Positions 51,792 to 59,290 of a stretch of 64,000 nucleotides of DNA are shown here, piece after piece. Positions within the stretch are counted from its first letter, which is position 1. Each line of letters opens with the position of its first letter. The stretch lies in NCBI RefSeq assembly GCF_001457835.1, contig NZ_LN898230.1:1524-65523 (forward strand). Direction: 5' to 3'. Under the pieces are notes generated by a model. That model did no database searches, had not been told where the DNA came from, and saw nothing but the letters and a program-made list of their open reading frames with translations. The translations under genes were made by a program, and so were the position numbers. Origin of the DNA: Fenollaria timonensis. Lineage in GTDB: Bacteria > Bacillota > Clostridia > Tissierellales > Peptoniphilaceae.

Positions 51792-53106
51792 TACCATTGG
51801 CAAAAGATACATTGACATAGTTAAAGAAGATCCTGAGAAATATTATAAAGATTATAAAAAACTATTAGATAAGGTGGCAAATTCGACGGCAAAGTACAAA
51901 GGCGAGCCGGTTCCTGCCATTTACCAGCCATTCTTCGTATCGGAAGAGGACGAAGAGACTTTTGAATACATCTCTGAGATGATGATGAGGATTTCTGACA
52001 AGGTGACTAAGGCTTACGTCGCTATATCATCTTTTAGAAATACTTTTGATTTTGATGACAAGATGAAGAGGCTCTTGATACACAAGCCGCTTCTGTCGAC
52101 ATTTGTGCCAATTTGCCGCTACGACATATTTTATAAATCGCGCGATGAATTTAAATTCTGCGAGCTAAATACCGATGGCTCCTCTGCCATGAACGAAGAT
52201 AACGAGGTCGCTCCATTCATGCTTGAGCTTGAAGCGATGAAGGAGATGGAAAAGCGCTACGGCTATGAATTTTCATACTACGAATTATTTGACTCGTGGG
52301 TAGATGAGTTCAAGGAGCTTTATACACAAACGACTGGTGAAGAAGATTTTAATCTAGCCATAGTTGACATTATGGAGAGCGCTTCGCATGAAGAATTCGA
52401 GCGCTTTAAGAGAGCTTTCGAGAAGAAGGGTATCAAGACAATTATCTGCGACGCGAGAGATATCAAGCGAAAGGACGGCCACATATATGCAGGTGAGTTC
52501 AGGATAGACGCTGTCTATAGAAGGCTAGTTACTTTCGAAGCGGTAGAGCATTGGGACGAGATACAAGACTTTATTGACGGTTACCTAAACGATGAATTCG
52601 TGATGGTGGGATCATTCAAGAGTCAAGTTATGCACGACAAGAGGATATTCATCAAGCTATTCGAGGACCGCGTAAAGCGTTTCTTGTCAAAGGACGAGCT
52701 TGAATTTATTGAAAAACACATTCCATATACAGCGATGCTGACTAAAAAAACTGCGGACGAAGTGCTAAATAACAAGAACAAGTACATCATTAAACCGGTT
52801 GATAATAACGCATCGAAGGGCGTTTTCGTCGGCAAGGACCACTCGAAGAAGGACTTCGCCGCCATACTTAAGAAGTATGCTGATACAGGTTACATCTACC
52901 AAGAGTACATTGAGCCGTACAAGAGGGACGTCGTTTTATTTGACGAGGACGGTAAGCCAGTTGTGAAGAAGCTTAAGTCCATAGTCGGCCTATTTATATA
53001 TAACAAAAAATTTAAGGGCCTTTACACGCGCTATGGCACTGGAAATATCATATCGAGCTTGCACCAATATTATCTTGGTGTAAATATCAAGGCAAAGGAG
53101 TCTTAA
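51772..53106 (+). CDS. Glutathionylspermidine synthase-like ATP-grasp ligase
   Basis: 444 residues. A TTG at 51772 is the likely start, six bases after GGGAGG; an ATG at 51781 is too far. Family features: YQPFFVSEEDEETFEYIS, KFCELNTDGSSAMNEDNE (the nucleotide/metal-binding glutamate and Asn), DAVYRRL, KYIIKPVDNNASKGVFVGKD and YIYQEYIEPYKRDVVLFD, all of the GSP_synth ATP-grasp fold. The family forms amide bonds on glutathione or peptide substrates; this protein lacks the amidase domain of E. coli GspSA. Tight overlap with the GCS2 gene implies consecutive steps. It may add glycine or another amine to gamma-glutamylcysteine. Followed after one base by a lipoprotein gene. Confidence 0.83.
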   Translation: MKNMDYNTIGKRYIDIVKEDPEKYYKDYKKLLDKVANSTAKYKGEPVPAIYQPFFVSEEDEETFEYISEMMMRISDKVTKAYVAISSFRNTFDFDDKMKRLLIHKPLLSTFVPICRYDIFYKSRDEFKFCELNTDGSSAMNEDNEVAPFMLELEAMKEMEKRYGYEFSYYELFDSWVDEFKELYTQTTGEEDFNLAIVDIMESASHEEFERFKRAFEKKGIKTIICDARDIKRKDGHIYAGEFRIDAVYRRLVTFEAVEHWDEIQDFIDGYLNDEFVMVGSFKSQVMHDKRIFIKLFEDRVKRFLSKDELEFIEKHIPYTAMLTKKTADEVLNNKNKYIIKPVDNNASKGVFVGKDHSKKDFAAILKKYADTGYIYQEYIEPYKRDVVLFDEDGKPVVKKLKSIVGLFIYNKKFKGLYTRYGTGNIISSLHQYYLGVNIKAKES

Positions 53107-53107
53107 G

Positions 53108-53914
53108 ATGAAAAAGAAATTAATATTGCTAATGACTATGCTAATGGCGGTGGCCATGCTATTCATAGGATGCAATAAAAATAAAACAGAAGAGCCAAAA
53201 GAAAATACTAAGCAAGAAGAAAAAACTGAGAGCCGTGACAATGGCGAAGAAGAAATGAGCGAAGAAGAGAAGAAAAACAATGAATACGCTGAACTTGTTA
53301 AGAGGACTAAGGGCATATCGGGTCTTGTAGAAGGAGACTTAGTTACTCAATACGTAAAAATTGCCAAAGCAGAGGAAGATGCGGATAAGCTTACGCTGCT
53401 ACTATCATATGCCGAACTTGCTTACATCTATGAGGACCACGTTTTTACGAACACAGCTGGTATGCAAATGCCTCTAAAACTTGTTTATGAGAAGAAGGGT
53501 GATGACTACGAGCTAAAAGAAAAGATTAGCCCTGAAGATGGAGAAGGATACGAAGATTCTTTACTCAAAATGGTAGACGGAGATAAAAATATTGCCCAAG
53601 AGATTGCTAGTGATGCCATGATTGGTAGCTTCGGCGAAATCATGAAAGACTTATACAAAAAGGCTGAAGAAGCAGGACTAAAAGATTTTACACTAGACCT
53701 TGACAATGTTCCTGGCTATCCAAAGGACGAGTCTTTATTCTTAGAAGACGTTCCAAACGTGCATAAGAACAGCATAGTCATAGTTAATAAAGAAGAGTAT
53801 GAAAAAGCAAAGAAAAACGAAGCAAATGAGAATTGGCCTCACGTAGAAGGCTTAGTCTACGATAAAGAAACAAAGATTGCGATAAAAGAAATTATTGACA
53901 ACTTTACAAAATAG
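53108..53914 (+). CDS. Lipoprotein of unknown function, 268 aa
   Basis: Signal peptide MKKKLILLMTMLMAVAMLFIGCN with lipobox LFIGC; the lipid-modified Cys is near 22. An acidic low-complexity linker (about 25-60, rich in Glu, Lys and Thr) precedes a globular domain that I do not recognise; ITKAEEDADKLTLLLSYAELAYIY-like helices and the segment PLKLVYEKKGDDYELKEKISPEDGEGYEDSLLKMV resemble a small extracellular sensor or inhibitor fold only loosely. It begins one base after the ATP-grasp gene and ends the operon, with a strong terminator after it. Its build resembles the lipoprotein at 45520-46473, but I see no clear sequence match. Confidence 0.75.
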   Translation: MKKKLILLMTMLMAVAMLFIGCNKNKTEEPKENTKQEEKTESRDNGEEEMSEEEKKNNEYAELVKRTKGISGLVEGDLVTQYVKIAKAEEDADKLTLLLSYAELAYIYEDHVFTNTAGMQMPLKLVYEKKGDDYELKEKISPEDGEGYEDSLLKMVDGDKNIAQEIASDAMIGSFGEIMKDLYKKAEEAGLKDFTLDLDNVPGYPKDESLFLEDVPNVHKNSIVIVNKEEYEKAKKNEANENWPHVEGLVYDKETKIAIKEIIDNFTK

Positions 53915-53922
53915 AATAAATA

Positions 53923-53959
53923 TTTTAGCCTTGTCTATTGACAGGGCTAAAAATTTTTT
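53923..53959 (+). terminator. Intrinsic terminator of the methyltransferase-CDF-ligase operon
   Basis: TTTTAGCCTTGTC (53923-53935), TATT, GACAGGGCTAAAA (53940-53952), T-run; one T-G pair in the stem. Confidence 0.9.
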
Positions 53960-53967
53960 TTAAAAGC

Positions 53968-53996
53968 TTGTATTTTTAGTGAGTTTAGGTTATAAT
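53968..53996 (+). promoter_or_regulatory. Predicted promoter of the 85-aa protein gene
   Basis: TTGTAT (53968-53973), 17 bases, TATAAT (53991-53996). Confidence 0.65.
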
Positions 53997-54030
53997 ATTA
54001 AATGAAGACAAACTAGAAAGGAAGTGCAAG

Positions 54031-54288
54031 ATGAAAGAGTTAGAGCTACAAGTTATGAGATCAGAATCATCAAACGGCTTATACATAGAGCTTGGTCAAG
54101 GAGTAATTGACTTTACCAAGGCAATCAAGGCTAAGATATATTTATCGGTTGACGATAAAAAGGTAGAAGCAAGTATGATTAAATTCCCGAAGGATATATA
54201 TGTAATACCGCTTAAAGAAAGACAGCTTAGAGTACTGAAAGTCGAAGAGGGTAAGACATATACTTTTAAAATTGAAAATAGAAGATAA
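54031..54288 (+). CDS. Hypothetical protein, 85 aa
   Basis: A single, well-formed gene: promoter, AAAGGAAG ribosome site, ATG and terminator. The protein is soluble and mostly beta-strand by appearance (LQVMRSESSNGLYIELGQGV; AKIYLSVDDKKVEASMIKFP; YVIPLKERQLRVLKVEEGKTY). The order of 'v.a.i...f..d.yviPlk...r...v..G..y.f.ie' loosely recalls DUF1905-type small barrels, but I would not assign it. Confidence 0.65.
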   Translation: MKELELQVMRSESSNGLYIELGQGVIDFTKAIKAKIYLSVDDKKVEASMIKFPKDIYVIPLKERQLRVLKVEEGKTYTFKIENRR

Positions 54289-54300
54289 TTATAAATAGAG

Positions 54301-54328
54301 AGGCAAAACTTAGATGTTTTGCCTTTTT
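54301..54328 (+). terminator. Intrinsic terminator of the 85-aa protein gene
   Basis: AGGCAAAAC (54301-54309), TTAGAT, GTTTTGCCT (54316-54324), TTTT. Confidence 0.9.
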
Positions 54329-54383
54329 ACTTTATATAGAAGCGTGATTTATTTTATGCATGAATCGATTTTGGCAAAATAAA

Positions 54384-54407
54384 AAGGCCTCACACGCGTG
54401 AAGCCTT
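54384..54407 (-). terminator. Intrinsic terminator of the ferredoxin gene
   Basis: On the minus strand AAGGCTTCAC-GCGT-GTGAGGCCTT, then TTT, about 20 bases after the ferredoxin stop. Confidence 0.8.
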
Positions 54408-54425
54408 AGTCCAATGCTCTTATGT

Positions 54426-54593
54426 CTAGTTTGGTTGTGGAGCATCTACTGGACAAACGCTGTTGCATTGACCGCAGTCGATGCATTTGTCTTCGTCAAT
54501 TATGTAGATATCGCCTTCTGATATAGCGTCAACTGGACATTCTGGTAAACATTGTCCGCATGCTATACATTCTTCTGAAATTTTGTATGCCAT
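54426..54593 (-). CDS. 2[4Fe-4S] ferredoxin
   Basis: 55 residues read on the minus strand: MAYKISEECIACGQCLPECP, then VDAISEGDIYIIDEDKCIDC and GQCNSVCPVDAPQPN. Two C-x2-C-x2-C-x3-C-P motifs each hold a 4Fe-4S cluster, so this is a clostridial-type low-potential electron carrier. It is the natural electron partner of the HydABC hydrogenase and of pyruvate or 2-oxoacid oxidoreductases. AAGGAGGG lies before the ATG. Promoter not identified with confidence. Confidence 0.97.
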   Translation of the reverse strand: MAYKISEECIACGQCLPECPVDAISEGDIYIIDEDKCIDCGQCNSVCPVDAPQPN

Positions 54594-54656
54594 TCATTAT
54601 CCCTCCTTTGTATTTTCATTATAATTTATAAATATTCATTTGTCAAGTGATTAGTA

Positions 54657-54917
54657 TCACATTATATAGCTTTTGTAAATATATAGCCAAATGACTGCTA
54701 GCGTCGGCATTATAGTCAGAAACTTAATTTTTTGCGTCTTATGTCTGAAGATTAGCATAGAGACTACACCTAGTGGCGCGCCGCCAATTGCTGCGAGACC
54801 CAAGAGCACTTTCTCAGGCGTTCTGTGCTTGTAATTGCCACTCGCCGCCTTGAACTTGTCGATGGCAAAGGCCAAAAAGCAAATTACGTTTATGCCGTAG
54901 AATAAATATTTAAGCAT
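54657..54917 (-). CDS. DUF1294 family small membrane protein
   Basis: 86 residues: NVICFLAFAIDKFKA, HRTPEKVLLGLAAIGGAPLGVVSMLIFRHKTQKIKF is the DUF1294 signature. Three or so membrane segments; function unknown. Transcribed away from trmN6. Confidence 0.9.
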   Translation of the reverse strand: MLKYLFYGINVICFLAFAIDKFKAASGNYKHRTPEKVLLGLAAIGGAPLGVVSMLIFRHKTQKIKFLTIMPTLAVIWLYIYKSYIM

Positions 54918-54949
54918 AATATCACCGTTAATTATATACCCAAAATTGT

Positions 54950-54978
54950 TTGTTTTTACTCAGAATAAATGATATAAT
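54950..54978 (+). promoter_or_regulatory. Predicted promoter of trmN6-rsmI-nurA-herA-glgA
   Basis: TTGTTT (54950-54955), 17 bases, TATAAT (54973-54978), with AAGGAGG and the ATG shortly after. Confidence 0.7.
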
Positions 54979-54996
54979 ACTTATAAGGAGGCTTAT

Positions 54997-55692
54997 ATGG
55001 ATCAAGTATCAGGCACAAATTTTTACATATATCAGGACAAGGACGATTTTTCTTTTGGGATAGACGCAGTCCTTTTATCTGACTTTGCTAAGGCTAAGAA
55101 GAATCACATCGACCTTTGCACTGGCAATGGCATAGTCGCTTTAAGGCTAGCATATTTATATAAAGATGCGAGTATTGTCGGAGCTGATATTGATCATAAG
55201 GCGATAGAACTTTTTAAGAAGTCCATCGCCATAAATAAGCTTGATGAAAGAGTCACAGCTATGGAAATGGATATAAGAGAAGTAGAAAAGCACTTCAAGA
55301 AAAATGCTTTCGATAGCCTTTCAGTTAATCCGCCTTATCTAAATCCCAAGGACAACATAGCCTCGGGCGACTACAAGAGGCAGGAGCTCTTACTAAACTT
55401 AGATGATATAGCAAGAGCCGCGAGCTATTTACTTAAGCCATATAGCAAGATATTTATGGTTCATAGACCGGCTAGGCTTGTTGACATAATTTCGAACTTC
55501 AAAAATCATGGCATTAATCTTAGAAGATTAAGAGCTGTAAAACCATTTGCAGAGAAAAAGGCTAATATGATTTTACTAGAGCTTGAAAAATCTGAAAAAG
55601 TGGGCTTTGATTACATGAATGAGCTAGTCGTTTACAAAGCGGATGGCACTTACACAGAGGAAGTAAAGGAGATTTACAATGGACATGAATAA
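54997..55692 (+). CDS. trmN6: tRNA1(Val) (adenine37-N6)-methyltransferase-like protein
   Basis: 231 residues. The SAM-binding motif is HIDLCTGNGIVALRLAYLY, and SVNPPYLNP holds the NPPY motif of N6-adenine and related amino-methyltransferases. FYIYQDKDDFSFGIDAVLLSDFA is typical of the YfiC/TrmN6 family, often placed next to rsmI in Firmicutes. The tRNA target is inferred from family. The stop overlaps rsmI by 14 bases. Confidence 0.92.
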   Translation: MDQVSGTNFYIYQDKDDFSFGIDAVLLSDFAKAKKNHIDLCTGNGIVALRLAYLYKDASIVGADIDHKAIELFKKSIAINKLDERVTAMEMDIREVEKHFKKNAFDSLSVNPPYLNPKDNIASGDYKRQELLLNLDDIARAASYLLKPYSKIFMVHRPARLVDIISNFKNHGINLRRLRAVKPFAEKKANMILLELEKSEKVGFDYMNELVVYKADGTYTEEVKEIYNGHE

Positions 55693-56515
55693 AGGCACTT
55701 TATATATAGTCGCAACGCCCATAGGTAACTACGAGGATATCACTTTGCGTGCGCTAAACGTATTAAAGTCTGTTGACTACATTGCTTGCGAAGACACAAG
55801 GCACACGGGCGTCTTACTAAAGCACTATGAGATAAAAAAGCCGCTCTTTGCTTATCACAAATTTAACGAGACGGATAAGTCATCATACATACTCGAACTT
55901 TTGAGTGAGGGCAAGAGCGTTGCCATAGTCTCTGATGCGGGCTCGCCTGGCATCTCCGACCCGGGTGTGATTGCGGCGCGTGCTGCGAGAGAGGCGGGCT
56001 ACACTGTTACAGCCATACCTGGTGCGACAGCCTTTGTCACATCGCTTATGGCGAGCGGCCTTGACCTTAGTCACTTCGCCTTCATTGGCTTTGCGCCTCA
56101 AAAGGATGCGAAGCGCAAAAAGTTTATGGAAGGCTATAAATCATACGCCATGCCGCTAATTTACTACGAAGCGCCTCATAGGCTCATCGCTTTTTTAAAT
56201 ACGGCGCTTGAGGTTTATGGCGACAGAATGATTTTCATAAGCCGCGAGCTAACAAAAGTTTTTGAAGAGAATTTATATATGCGCATTAGCGAGGCCATAG
56301 CCCACTTTACTGAGAATGAGCCGCGTGGCGAGTTTATAATAACTATTACGGGCATTGATAGTGATGATGGTGGCGAGACCATGGACATAAATGAAGCGGC
56401 AAGAGCACTTATTGACGAAGGCCTAAGCATGAAGGACGCCACTAATAAATTAAAGGAGCTTGGCTTTAAGAAGAATGACGCCTATAAGGCGCTGCTTGAG
56501 ATAAAGGAAGACTAA
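55679..56515 (+). CDS. rsmI: 16S rRNA (cytidine-1402 2'-O)-methyltransferase
   Basis: 278 residues: GTLYIVATPIGNYEDITLRA, CEDTRHTGVLLKHY, VSDAGSPGISDPG, IPGATAFVTSLMASGL and YEAPHRLIAFL are all diagnostic of RsmI. It methylates the ribose of C1402 in the 30S decoding centre. AAAGGAG lies before the ATG, inside trmN6. nurA follows after one base. Confidence 0.97.
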   Translation: MDMNKGTLYIVATPIGNYEDITLRALNVLKSVDYIACEDTRHTGVLLKHYEIKKPLFAYHKFNETDKSSYILELLSEGKSVAIVSDAGSPGISDPGVIAARAAREAGYTVTAIPGATAFVTSLMASGLDLSHFAFIGFAPQKDAKRKKFMEGYKSYAMPLIYYEAPHRLIAFLNTALEVYGDRMIFISRELTKVFEENLYMRISEAIAHFTENEPRGEFIITITGIDSDDGGETMDINEAARALIDEGLSMKDATNKLKELGFKKNDAYKALLEIKED

Positions 56516-56516
56516 G

Positions 56517-57455
56517 ATGTACGAAGATTTAATCATAAAGATGAGGGACCTCAACAATTTAATAAAAGAAAAGTCCATGGATATTGATAAGAGGGGCAGA
56601 GAAGGTCTTAAGAAGGAGATTTATTCTGGCCTTGCCGAAAAGTATTTGATAGATGACGATATTGACCTAGAAAGATTGGCTGATGAAGGCGGCCTCTGGG
56701 CTGTGGACGGCTCACTGGGCAGGATAGGCTCTCTTTATCCGCACTACATAAGCGTGATAGATGCACTTGTGATATCGACAAAGGGCGGCTTTGAGCACAG
56801 GAAGAGCAGTCTTTACTCGCCAATGCAAGGGCAAGTGCAAGAGGAGGATGAATTTTCTTTCGAGTCAGAAATGTACGTAAAAAAAGAGATGGCGAGGCTC
56901 GAGGTGCGCGTCGTTATCGAGGCTTTAGAGAAAGAAACGCCTAAGATGATATTTATGGACGGCGGCTTTATCCGCTACATCATCAGCTGTAAGGAAGATT
57001 TTGAAGAGCTGAAAAAGATTTGCATAGAGCGCGGAATAATTTTAGCTGGGGTCATAGAAGAGATAAAGACATCAATACTTGGTAAAGAGCTGGATCTAAA
57101 GGCTTACGATAGAGAGATACTCTTCTCGCTACTTGATTATAAAGAGGCGATGCTTATCAATGACGAGATCAATAACAAGGCTGAAGAGGGCATAACGAGT
57201 GCCTTTGCACGCACATCAACCAAGCCCTATGCCATCGGCGTAGATATATCGACTGAGCAAAAAGATTTTATGAAGGATGTGCTCAAAACCATAATCAAAT
57301 TGACGCCAAAGGATTCGAGAGGCATACCCATAATCTTGGATATAGTTGACAAGAAGGTCAAAATTACGGATGAACTTAAACAGAGGGTTCTAGTCAAGGA
57401 GCTTGACAAGGACGTTTACGATAGATATTTTAACGAAGTGAGGAATTTTAGATGA
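56517..57455 (+). CDS. nurA: NurA-type nuclease
   Basis: 312 residues. GGLWAVDGSLGRIGSLYPHYISVIDALVIS holds the conserved acidic residue (Asp64) and Ser of the NurA domain, and PKMIFMDGGFIRY gives a second Asp (148). NurA is a manganese-dependent 5'-3' exo/endonuclease that works with the HerA translocase to resect DNA ends, best known in archaea and Thermus/Deinococcus. The next gene is a HerA ATPase, overlapping by 4 bases (ATGA), which strongly supports the assignment. It sits in a run of housekeeping genes, not among known defence genes. Confidence 0.78.
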   Translation: MYEDLIIKMRDLNNLIKEKSMDIDKRGREGLKKEIYSGLAEKYLIDDDIDLERLADEGGLWAVDGSLGRIGSLYPHYISVIDALVISTKGGFEHRKSSLYSPMQGQVQEEDEFSFESEMYVKKEMARLEVRVVIEALEKETPKMIFMDGGFIRYIISCKEDFEELKKICIERGIILAGVIEEIKTSILGKELDLKAYDREILFSLLDYKEAMLINDEINNKAEEGITSAFARTSTKPYAIGVDISTEQKDFMKDVLKTIIKLTPKDSRGIPIILDIVDKKVKITDELKQRVLVKELDKDVYDRYFNEVRNFR

Positions 57456-59290
57456 AGGTCTTAGGTTTAACAGGTACTAGCGAGGTTTATTTGGCCTCGA
57501 ATGAGAGAAATTTTAGAATAAATGAGTTTTTGCTCATTGAAGATAAAGTAAAAAACTATATTGGCGAAGTTGTTGAAGCAAACACCTTCAATCGCTTTAT
57601 GCCATTTGAAAAGGAAAATGATTTTGTTGATCAAAGCGTGATCGATTCTTTATTGGCTTTGGGTTACGACGTGAATAACGAGGTCGTCTACCTAGCTAAG
57701 CTAAGGCTTTTAGAGGAAGCGATGTACCCAATCATGGCGGGTTCATCTGTTAGAGTGCCCGAGTTTGATGAGATTAAGAGCCTTATCATCAAGTCGTCAC
57801 CTAAAGATGGCTTGGTGCTTGGCGTTATCAAGAACACAGACGACCTTTACAAAAATGCGGACGAGGAGCTAAAGGACATCGTCTACACTTTTGAGAATGG
57901 CGAGAGAAAAAATCAAAAGGACCTTCCTTATATCTTCAATGTGAGCGAGTTCAGTCAGTACCCACACATAGGCGTCTTCGGCGGCTCTGGCTCGGGTAAA
58001 TCATTTGCCCTAAGAGTCATTATCGAAGAGCTAATGAAAAAGAGGATACCGACTATAGTTTTAGACCCTCACTACGAGATGGATTTTAAGCTAAAGACTT
58101 ACGACGAAGCGGCTGATTATAGCAGTCTATATCAAAGCTTTTTGCTTGGTAAGGACGTCGGAGTTGATTTTAAAGACCTAAATGTGGGTGAGTTCAAAAA
58201 TTTATTAAACGCAGCGGGCGCAATGACTGACGCGATGGATACTTCAGTTGATGAAGTCTTCAAAAGAGGCGAGAGTGTCGACGCATTTAGACTTAGACTA
58301 AGTGAAATACTTGAAGCACTTGACAGGACTGAGGAAGCTCTCAATATGGATATGCAGACAGCAGAGCTTAATGGCGATGCAGCGGAGGCAGATAGGATAA
58401 GAAGATTACTTGGCTACCAAAAGACTTATGGCCGCAAGCTTAATGCATCGAGCTTAAAGGGTATTAGCTGGAGATTTAGAAGACTTGTTCAGGACAATGT
58501 TTTTAGCAATAGCTCAGAAGCTTTAGAGGCTGCGCTTAGAAGCGGCAAGCTTATATCATTAAAGGGATCAACAAGACTTTTGGAAGTTTATTCATCATAT
58601 ATACTTAAGAAGTTTTATTACAAGAGAAGAGCCTATATGGACGCAAAGCTACTTGGCACTAACGATGAGGACTACTTCCCACCATTTATCATAATCACAG
58701 ATGAAGCACACAATTTTGCTCCGAAGGCCTTTGAGAGCGCGTCAAAACCCATTCTCAAAGAAGTTGCTCAAGAAGGAAGAAAGTATGGTGTCTTCTTGAT
58801 ACTCGCAACACAAAGAATTACACTGCTTGATGACACTATCACTGCTCAGCTCAATACAAAATTTATACTAAGAACGGTTAGAGAGTCAGACATAAGTACC
58901 ATAAAAGAGGAGACAGACATCAGTTCAGACGACGCGAAGAGGCTCCCTTACTTGACTACAGGCGATGCCTTTATATCCGAGGCCTCCTTTGGCAGAACCA
59001 TATTTACAAGATTTCGTTTTGCAGACACCAAGGCCATAGACAAAGTAAATCCATTCTTAGAGTTAAAGGGCGAGACAGAAAATAGGATGCTGGCGGTCTT
59101 TGAAGAGATAAAGGATAATTTGCCTATAAGCGATTTTAATCTTACTCGTGAAGCGGCAAGGCTTGAAAAAACAGTTGGCACCATGAGCACAGAAGAGTTT
59201 AAGGACATACTTGAGCGCCTTGCAGACGAGGGCTACATCAGTAAGAGAACAAATCCATTCGGACAAAATGAATATATAGAGAAGGAATAA
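57452..59290 (+). CDS. herA: HerA-type hexameric DNA translocase ATPase
   Basis: 612 residues. An N-terminal HAS-like beta-barrel (about 1-150) precedes the RecA/FtsK-like motor: Walker A HIGVFGGSGSGKSFALRV (177-184), a long helical insert (about 250-335), Walker B PFIIITDEAHNFAPK (412-420), sensor LILATQRI and an arginine-finger candidate after TRVRES-like ILRTVRESDI. The C-terminal 50 residues look like a small winged helix (STEEFKDILERLADEGYISK). HerA rings pump DNA into NurA. The stop overlaps glgA by one base. Confidence 0.88.
   Translation: MKVLGLTGTSEVYLASNERNFRINEFLLIEDKVKNYIGEVVEANTFNRFMPFEKENDFVDQSVIDSLLALGYDVNNEVVYLAKLRLLEEAMYPIMAGSSVRVPEFDEIKSLIIKSSPKDGLVLGVIKNTDDLYKNADEELKDIVYTFENGERKNQKDLPYIFNVSEFSQYPHIGVFGGSGSGKSFALRVIIEELMKKRIPTIVLDPHYEMDFKLKTYDEAADYSSLYQSFLLGKDVGVDFKDLNVGEFKNLLNAAGAMTDAMDTSVDEVFKRGESVDAFRLRLSEILEALDRTEEALNMDMQTAELNGDAAEADRIRRLLGYQKTYGRKLNASSLKGISWRFRRLVQDNVFSNSSEALEAALRSGKLISLKGSTRLLEVYSSYILKKFYYKRRAYMDAKLLGTNDEDYFPPFIIITDEAHNFAPKAFESASKPILKEVAQEGRKYGVFLILATQRITLLDDTITAQLNTKFILRTVRESDISTIKEETDISSDDAKRLPYLTTGDAFISEASFGRTIFTRFRFADTKAIDKVNPFLELKGETENRMLAVFEEIKDNLPISDFNLTREAARLEKTVGTMSTEEFKDILERLADEGYISKRTNPFGQNEYIEKE

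Noticed and set aside
57452-59290. HerA gene as part of a phage defence system
   Set aside because: Its partner is NurA, not a known defence effector, and both sit in a tight operon with rsmI, trmN6 and glgA; defence remains possible but unsupported.
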